From Marsupella aquatica (taxonomy: Eukaryota > Marchantiophyta), in assembly GCA_973895155.1 (NCBI GenBank), contig OZ316892.1:22320001-22384000 (forward strand): a stretch of 64,000 nucleotides of DNA, written 5' to 3'. Below, piece by piece: positions 57,900 to 64,000 of this stretch. Under the pieces are notes generated by a model, which was not told where the DNA came from, ran no database searches, and was given only the letters and a program-made list of their open reading frames with translations. The number at the start of each line of letters is the position of its first letter. The first letter of the stretch is position 1. A program made the position numbers and the translations under genes.

Positions 57900-59220
57900 A
57901 TTATGGAGATCCTTCGCCGTTCAGCAACCAGTCTGAGCTCAAAGTTCTCTGACATTCTGGCTAGAAGTCGAGTTTTAGCAAATTGAAAGCTTTTGGCGGG
58001 CGGTCACGAGATACAGTAATAATCAACTCTTCCTCAGAAACTACTGTAGCCCACGAGAATATCTTGACGATTCGGCAGTTAAGATGCAGGGCAGCAATAT
58101 ACTAACAGGAGACGGAATAATAAAAGAGTAGGCTGTCTGGCTAGTCAAGCTCTCTATGTGGCTGTCCAATTGTTTATTAAAATTTCTGTTTTCCCTTGGT
58201 TTCTGGAATAAAACTCGGCAACATCTGATAGCTAGCGATCCGCATTTTCATACTTCGAATTGTTTGATTTGCGACGAAACGGTAGTTACCCTAGTAGGAA
58301 ACTAAGGGATTATATACCTCTGTCTTCTTTTCACTGCCAGTACACAAGCCAGTACAGTACCTACCCTAAACAAGGTGGTTTTAGTCGACAAGACACTTTG
58401 TTACAGTTTCATTTTATTGTGCATGGGTTGAATTCTGTTTACTGGCTTCCTTCGTTTAGAATTTAGATTGAAGTGTCTGTCAAGGTTGATAATGGTGAAA
58501 CCTTGATTGAACTTGTGTATGTGATTATGCCGTGATGGTCATCTGAAGTTTTCACTATCCTCAGTTCTTCTTTACGAGATTTATCTCTTCGTCTAATTCT
58601 GTTCTTCTTAGGCTGGAACGTGGCATTGATGACTACCTTAGTGCCATCAGAATCCGCAAGTACGTAGAAGCTAAATTACCAAGATAAGCCCATCTGTTAT
58701 AGAATATTGTGATTGATTGTGAGCAAAAGAGTGAACAAATCAATTGAATATGGAATAAATTTAATTGTCTTCGAATGAAAGGATGAGAAAATAAACAGTT
58801 TCTTGGAAAAGTAACGAATTTCTATAATAGTGAATACTAAATTAGAGAAAGGGGTTTCCACTCATAGGAACCCTGAAGTAAATGACAAACTTCCATTTGG
58901 TTCTCTACTAATTCACATTCATCCTCAAAGTGAGCTAATATAGAAAACAATATATGACACTCTAATACTAGAATCAAGTAAAAATAAAAATAATATTCTT
59001 TGTGGGAAGGGATATCCATCAAATTCAAATTGTGATGGCTGACAGTCGAAAAAGAGCAGTGTGATGCACGAGGTTATCCCCCAGTTTAAGTGCGCTACTC
59101 TTGATGACAGGTGGTCATGTTATCTCCGGTAAGTATCATAAATCGAGCGTAGAGTACAAAAATGTGGTTTTGGCCTTGTGCTGTCCGGGGAGTGAACTTT
59201 ACCACGCATTTGGACTGGTC
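57900..59220. other. Non-genic spacer between phytocyanin and locus G
   Basis: I see no gene. Polyadenylation-like AATAAA stretches occur near 58,208 (GGAATAAAAC), consistent with the 3' end of the phytocyanin transcript. Confidence 0.5.
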
Positions 59221-59263
59221 CTGGCTTGAGTGAATGTACTGCCAGACCTACCCTCATGAAAGG

Positions 59264-59450
59264 TATAAAGTATCGCTGCCTTCCTCATTGTCCAACTTTC
59301 CCTCGATAACATAGAACGACCACCGGTCCTCTCACAGAGCAACTTTCTTCTTTAGTATACGGAGTCCACTTCGGTATCACTTGCTTACCGGAGTTTTCGA
59401 CTTGCCAAAGCTCAGACGTTCACGGACAGCAAACTTTTCTACTCTGCCAC
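59264..59450 (+). promoter_or_regulatory. TATA box and AUG-free leader of locus G
   Basis: GGTATAAAG (TATAAAG at 59,264-59,270) is shared with locus H. The 180-nt leader has no ATG before the peptide. Confidence 0.7.
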
Positions 59451-59525
59451 ATGGATCCCAACGATATATTCTACGGTGATGACGCTCCAGCATGGTTGAC
59501 TACATCCAACGGCGACGACTACTGA
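59451..59525 (+). CDS. Micropeptide G (type III, 24 aa)
   Basis: The ORF reads MDPNDIFYGDDAPAWL plus TTSNGDDY, ending in TGA. M6 to I and A18 to T are new, and the terminal Cys is Tyr (TAC for TGC). It lies outside the A-F duplication, so its conserved promoter type, peptide and downstream core are independent support for the gene model. Single unit. Confidence 0.8.
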   Translation: MDPNDIFYGDDAPAWLTTSNGDDY

Positions 59526-59739
59526 ACTTTTTGTGAATAACTAAGCTATGGCCTTCTCCATAGATCGGTGTAGATAGCAGCCATATTCTATTCCATGTCC
59601 AATCTTTTGCCGGTTCTACATTTCAAGTCAAGGATCAGGGAAGGACGATCAGTTAGTAATCCTTGGCCTGGGATATGGACTCCCATGGACTCTCCATTAC
59701 CTTTTCAGCAGGTCAAGGAGAATGGCGGGCTCCAGGAAA

Positions 59740-59960
59740 TCTAGACCCGTTAAAATGCGTCGAGTGGTAACTTACAAGACTAAGCACCGCTCAAGGATGA
59801 GGTCGAGCTGAAGCGTAAAATGATCTGAACTCTTGTAAATAGGTCATTAATTTTTGATACATTGCATGAAACATGTTCAGCTTGAGCACCCCTTCAATCG
59901 TTGTCGATATATAGTGAAAAGCGACTTTAGAATATTAAACTGATCGACTGGTCAGCTTAA
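59740..59960 (+). ncRNA. Conserved downstream block of locus G with hairpin
   Basis: GGTAACTTACAAGACTAAGC (59,766-59,785), then ACCGCTCAAGGATGAGGTC and GAACTCTTGTA, follow the order of locus C. The hairpin TGTTC/GAGCA with loop AGCTT lies at 59,874-59,888, followed by CCCCTTCA. G is well diverged from C, so retention of this block is informative. Confidence 0.5.
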
Positions 59961-61029
59961 CGGCACATATAGTTCATTCTGGGAGCCATATCCCCCTGTA
60001 CATATCCATACAAATTTATTCTTTGTAAGAAGATACCTCATTCATAGGTTTCCATCTTCACGTCACAGATCACAGAGTGTGCATATTCTTTATGGATGTC
60101 GATCAGATATCCTGCTCTTTGTCGGAAAAAAAATATAGATATGTTTTTGGCTCTCCTCGCAGGGTGGCCCTTTGGATGTAAGCCACGAAATGTCATTAAT
60201 TTACTCCTCTGAGCAAAAGCACGCTTTGGTTGGTTTATTTTAACCCTAAATTTCCCGAGCATCTACTTTATGCAAACCAACGTTGGCCGGAACTTCAATA
60301 CTGCCTGTTGGTGATTTCCATGCGCGCGCAGAGAGAGGGTATCCAAACTGTCCGATTACTGCATTAGAATGTAATTCGAATATTGAGTGAGCCCTTAGGG
60401 TAGAACATACATGTCAATCATTGTTGGATTGTGCCTCTTAACTCTCGAGGTGCTGCCACTTTGCGCAAGATTCTCATACCTTCCGGAAAACTCTAGTCCA
60501 ATCTAAACCCTGTCTGTCATTTATAGCTGCAACAGAAACATATCTTAAACATCTCAAAAACTGATGTTCTATGGTTAATTAAGTGACTTGCTTTAAACAC
60601 AAAACAGACCAAAAATAGTGGTTTAGAGAGATACTCGAAACTGGAAAAAATGCCAAGCAGCACGATCGAAAAGGGAATCAAGACCTCCTTTGCAGGAAAC
60701 TAGATTTTGGCTGAGCACAGTGCACTTCTCCATCCATCCAAGACGACTGTTGACTGGGCCACCATGAATTTGACTAGTATCGATTCTATTCAAACGAAGA
60801 TTCTATGAAAAGATTCTCTAAAATTGTTACTTTCAAAATGAAATTGCGCAGATCTACAATACTTCAAGACTAAATATTAATATTCTAGATGCTAAGTATC
60901 CAGTAATTCCTGTTTAGAGGGCACTATGGGATGAAATGAGAGCTGTAGCTTGAGTTTTGAGATATTTACTTATGGTTCCCATGAACAACACTCATCGAGG
61001 TGTTTACCCAACCAAAGCCAATGGCTGGA
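59961..61029. other. Non-genic spacer
   Basis: I see no gene. The frame at 60,038-60,262 (minus) has no domain. Confidence 0.5.
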
Positions 61030-61037
61030 GACTAAAT

Positions 61038-61298
61038 CTTGGGGGCCTCACTCTAAAGGAGGTTTTATAACATGCTTGACTTTTTCAGCTATTAAACACA
61101 TTAAAAAATAAAATTAAAAAATGAACTATTTTGCTGCCCCTATCTTTTAGAATATTCTAAAAAGATTTCTAAAATTCATTTTTAAGATACTATCTTCTTT
61201 TATAAATTCTAAAAGTATATTTAAAAAATCCTAATATTCTTCTACATAAATTTATCAAACCCTATACTTACTTTTGCATGAGTAAATAAGTGTGTCTG
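61038..61298. mobile_element. Diverged hAT-type MITE, 261 bp
   Basis: The left end CTTGGGGGCCTCAC matches the family, while the right end is worn. A perfect 8-bp duplication GACTAAAT (61,030-61,037 and 61,299-61,306) defines the insertion. Confidence 0.7.
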
Positions 61299-61341
61299 GA
61301 CTAAATATATTGCTCTTACCCAACCAAACTTAAGCCATTGG

Positions 61342-61673
61342 TGTTGAACTAAGACGTCATTCGTAACGACCATACAACCATGATTCATTCCATGTACACG
61401 TAGTCGACACAATCTCTACGTGGTTCACCTTTTCTCCAAGGCTACGTCCACATGAACACTCAAGCTTTACTTCAAGAGTAGACGAACACACATCCTCTCC
61501 CTCTTCCTCAAGTTGCTCTGTTACAATGAGTAAGCACCACACACCAGCGGCTTACACTAGCCCTGGTATATACAAGGTCACACACGACTAACCTAACCTC
61601 AGCTAAGATCCTAACTGTGGTTAGCCTAAGTGCCGTAACCTATGAGTCACAAGACTAAGAACAATCCTTAACA
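61342..61673. mobile_element. Solo LTR, 332 bp
   Basis: It begins TGTTGAAC, ends CCTTAACA and is flanked by a perfect 5-bp duplication ATTGG (61,337-61,341 and 61,674-61,678). It shares TACGTGGTTCACCT, GGCTACGTCCAC, CCTAACTGTGGTTAGC and TGAGTCACAAGACTA with the copy at 8445. Confidence 0.85.
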
Positions 61674-62744
61674 ATTGGCTGGAGACTAAATTATTGCTCA
61701 TACTTCTCATGCCCAACCAAAGCCATTGGCTGGTGACTTAATTGTTGCCCATATATAATGCTCTTGAAACATAGACTTATTACAGTTAAAGGCCTGAGAG
61801 GTTTATATTTGTAACCCTAGTAAATAAAGTACACTATAATATTCCCCATCCAGATTTATGTGAAAGGAGCCCTATGCCTTGCCTGTGTGTTGCACGGTGC
61901 AAAGAGGGTCAGCCCATAGGAAGTCTAGCCGGGGTATTTATGGGGTAGCGGGAAGCACATATGTGACAGGGGTGCACATTTCCACTATCAGTGGTCAAGA
62001 AAATATCAATCAAATCCAAACACATGTGCATTTTTCCACCCAGAGGTTTTTGTATTGGAACAAAAGACTAAAAAAGACTTGATACTTTATTATAGTTGTA
62101 GATTATAAAATCAAAATGCCCTACATATTACAATACAAAGGCAAAAATCACCAAAGGCGTTACCTACCGGTACTTGACCCGGTATAGAGAGTACCAGCAC
62201 GGGAAAATGAAAATTTTACCTGACCCGGAAAAGACAGTATCAACATGCTAAACTGATAATCTGACCGCCGCCTGTTGAGGCTCCCGTCCTGGGACGCTTT
62301 TGTCATTGACCTTCAGGCCGCGACTGGTCTTTCTGGCTAGACCCGTGCAATCGTTTTCCTCAAGTTCTTCTCGGCCATTGAATTTTGTGCATAGCTCTCT
62401 TCGTCCCCACTGCATTTTGGCTGCACACGCTGTCATCATTGGTAAGACAGGTTCAATTCGTCTCCGTCGTTAATATTGAGGCACCGAGTCAAAGTCCCTA
62501 TTTCTACGTGTGCCAAGAATCAGAATCCAGGCTGAGTGGGAAGTAGTCTCTGTGCGCGGTAATGTTTGTTGAAAATGCTCAGCTGAATGGTTTCAATTTC
62601 CCGAGCAAATCTGAGAACGCTCTGTTAGGACGAGGTTTTAGGCGTCTGACAGTTCCAACCTGAATTATCTTGCGCCAGTTATGTGACATGGACTGAGCAT
62701 ACGCGGTTGGATTGCTCCACCGTGTCTGCTAAATGGAGGCAAGG

Positions 62745-62954
62745 TATAAAGTTATCCTCAGCTTACTGAATCAAGCACACAAGACTCCTCGATTTGTATC
62801 TTCCTCGCGCTCCCTAGATCTTCCATGTCCTCAGATTCTGAATGCTCGTCTACATCCATCCTCAATCTATCCGTGGCAACGTCTCAAGCTTCCATCAAGG
62901 GCCTTGAGGTTCGATTCACGAATTAACCTTCAGAATACGGAGTTCTTCTTTGAA
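62745..62954 (+). promoter_or_regulatory. TATA box and leader of locus H
   Basis: GGTATAAAG (TATAAAG at 62,745-62,751) matches locus G. Unlike A-E and G, the leader holds an upstream ATG at 62,824 that opens a 34-codon frame ending in TAA before the peptide, so translation of the first unit may need re-initiation. An in-frame ATG at 62,733 lies upstream of the TATA box and is probably not transcribed. Confidence 0.6.
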
Positions 62955-63032
62955 ATGGATCCGAATGATATGTTCTACGGTGATGACGCCCCAGCGTGGC
63001 TGACTGCCTCCAACGGTGACGACGAGTGCTGA
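62955..63032 (+). CDS. Micropeptide H1 (type III, 25 aa)
   Basis: The ORF reads MDPNDMFYGDDAPAWL plus TASNGDDEC, ending in TGA. It is the first unit of the terminal array. The frame is open upstream to 62,733, giving a 99-aa ORF, but other loci and the later H units lack that extension. Confidence 0.75.
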   Translation: MDPNDMFYGDDAPAWLTASNGDDEC

Positions 63033-63132
63033 TCTATTCTTGAACGCTGCCGTGCCTTATCAGACTTTCATTCAAAGGCCTTGACAACACATACAAGAGA
63101 AAATTCAAAACAGCAGGTCGTCAATCTCTGAA

Positions 63133-63210
63133 ATGGATCCCAATGATATGTTCTACGGTGATGACGCCCCAGCGTGGCTGACTGCCTCCAACGGTGACGA
63201 CGACTGCTGA
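63133..63210 (+). CDS. Micropeptide H2 (type III, 25 aa)
   Basis: It is as H1 but ends DDDC. It starts 178 nt after H1. The 100-nt spacer before it, from CTGATCT to ATCTCTGAA, is almost the same as the spacers of H3-H5. Confidence 0.75.
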   Translation: MDPNDMFYGDDAPAWLTASNGDDDC

Positions 63211-63309
63211 TCTTTTCTTGAACGCTGCTTCCCTTATCAGGCTTTCATTCAAAGGCCTTGACACCAGTTGACAAGAGAAATTCAAAACAGCAGGTCGTCA
63301 ATCGCTGAA

Positions 63310-63387
63310 ATGGATCCCAATGATATGTTCTACGGTGATGACGCCCCAGCGTGGCTGACTGCCTCCAACGGTGACGACGAGTGCTGA
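63310..63387 (+). CDS. Micropeptide H3 (type III, 25 aa)
   Basis: The protein is the same as H1. It starts 177 nt after H2. Confidence 0.75.
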   Translation: MDPNDMFYGDDAPAWLTASNGDDEC

Positions 63388-63488
63388 TCTATTCTTGAAC
63401 GCTGCCGTGCCTTATCAGACTTTCATTCAAAGGCCTTGACACCAATTCACAAGAGAAAATTCAAAACAGCAGGTCGCCGATCTCTGAA

Positions 63489-63566
63489 ATGGATCCCAAT
63501 GATATGTACTACGGTGATGACGCCCCAGCGTGGCTGACTGCCTCCAACGGTGACGACGAGTGCTGA
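63489..63566 (+). CDS. Micropeptide H4 (type III, 25 aa)
   Basis: As H1 with F7 to Y (TAC), the only copy without Phe at that site apart from the shortened H6. It starts 179 nt after H3. Confidence 0.75.
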   Translation: MDPNDMYYGDDAPAWLTASNGDDEC

Positions 63567-63666
63567 TCTATTCTTAAACGCTGCCGTGCCTTATCAGACT
63601 TTCATTCAAAGGCCTTGACAACACATACAAGAGAAAATTCAAAACAGCAGGTCGTCAATCTCTGAA

Positions 63667-63744
63667 ATGGATCCCAATGATATGTTCTACGGTGATGACG
63701 CCCCAGTGTGGCTGACTGCCTCCAACGGCGATGACGAATGCTAA
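63667..63744 (+). CDS. Micropeptide H5 (type III, 25 aa)
   Basis: As H1 with A14 to V, which changes the otherwise invariant PAW to PVW, and a TAA stop. It starts 178 nt after H4. The next spacer is unrelated to the array until about 63,850. Confidence 0.75.
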   Translation: MDPNDMFYGDDAPVWLTASNGDDEC

Positions 63745-63871
63745 TTTACGTTCGAATTGCTATATCGAGTAATCTAGGTGGGAACCGTGAATTCTTCATG
63801 TTCACTGACACGCAACCGACGATTTCATCAATTGCTGCGTTGTATTTCTTATATCGATCCGCATTCACGAT

Positions 63872-63925
63872 ATGTTTAACGAAGGTGACGCCCCAGCGTG
63901 GATTACTGCTTCCAACGAGTGCTGA
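63872..63925 (+). CDS. Micropeptide H6, shortened (17 aa)
   Basis: Homology starts at 63,853 with ATC in place of the first ATG (ATCGATCCGCAT), and the N-terminal frame is disrupted. However, the internal Met (position 6 of the family) opens an intact frame MFNEGDAPAWITASNEC to TGA. It may be a relic or a short functional variant that keeps the PAW core and terminal Cys. The following sequence (TTTCATTCGAAGGCATTGAG) matches the array spacer, so another unit may follow beyond the window. Confidence 0.5.
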   Translation: MFNEGDAPAWITASNEC

Positions 63926-64000
63926 ACACTGAACGCTGCCGTCGCCTATCAGGTTTCATTCGAAGGCATTGAGATCAAGTTCACAAGAGGAAATTCAATA

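Larger units (their letters stand above)
62955..63845 (+). repeat. Tandem array of a 178-bp unit
   Basis: Each unit contains one micropeptide ORF (78 nt) and a 100-nt spacer with GAACGCTGCC, CTTTCATTCAAAGGCCTTGA and TTCAAAACAGCAGGTCG. Spacing is 178, 177, 179 and 178 nt, and units are nearly identical, so the array is recent or homogenised. No TATA box lies between units. Confidence 0.9.

Noticed and set aside
62733-62954. N-terminal extension of H1 to a 99-aa protein
   Set aside because: ATG 62,733 lies upstream of the TATA box at 62,745, and no other unit or locus has a related extension.

Overview
This is a land-plant nuclear window. It holds an intron-containing blue-copper phytocyanin gene, an EDM2-like PHD-finger relic, a complete CACTA (TNP2-type) transposon, Ty3/gypsy relics, hAT-type MITEs and solo LTRs. 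I cannot name the species. The DNA is AT-rich, transposon-rich and gene-poor.

The main discovery candidate is a family of tiny genes, all on the + strand. Each encodes a 22-25 residue acidic peptide that starts MDPNDMFYGDD and continues PAWL. Eight loci (A-H) hold 15 intact, full-length copies and 4 decayed or shortened ones: A 1.36-2.34 kb (five units), B 12.97 kb, C 17.33 kb, D 23.82-24.60 kb (four units), E 29.24 kb (one plus a relic), F 32.78 kb, G 59.45 kb and H 62.96-63.93 kb (six units, running towards the window edge). Seven loci have a TATA box about 190-280 nt upstream; F has lost it. In A, B, C, D, E and G the peptide start is the first ATG after the TATA box. Codons differ mostly at third positions, which points to selection on the peptide. 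No longer ORF follows, so these do not look like upstream ORFs of another gene. About 300-700 nt downstream lies a second conserved block with a small hairpin whose stem varies in a compensatory way, so the transcript may carry both a peptide and a structured RNA. I recognise neither.

Layout. Loci A-B-C (about 0.9-18.5 kb) and D-E-F (about 23.4-33.9 kb) are two diverged copies of one tandem segmental duplication. A pairs with D, B with E and C with F in promoter, leader, peptide and downstream sequence, and parts of the non-coding spacers also align. The first copy was later lengthened by MITEs (5620-5959, 8281-8975, 10783-11083), a nested solo LTR and a retroelement fragment. From 34 to 44 kb the window holds repeats, a 1.16-kb element with long inverted ends, and the EDM2-like pseudogene. 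From 44,398 to 56,325 a CACTA transposon of about 11.9 kb sits inside a Ty3/gypsy reverse-transcriptase relic. It carries a broken TNP2 transposase and a SET-domain gene on the minus strand, and a divergent three-exon coiled-coil gene on the plus strand. The phytocyanin gene (57.2-57.9 kb) and peptide loci G and H close the window.

The peptide loci form one locally expanded family that may share regulation. Other elements look like independent transposon insertions. All assignments come from reading the sequence; no database search was run.
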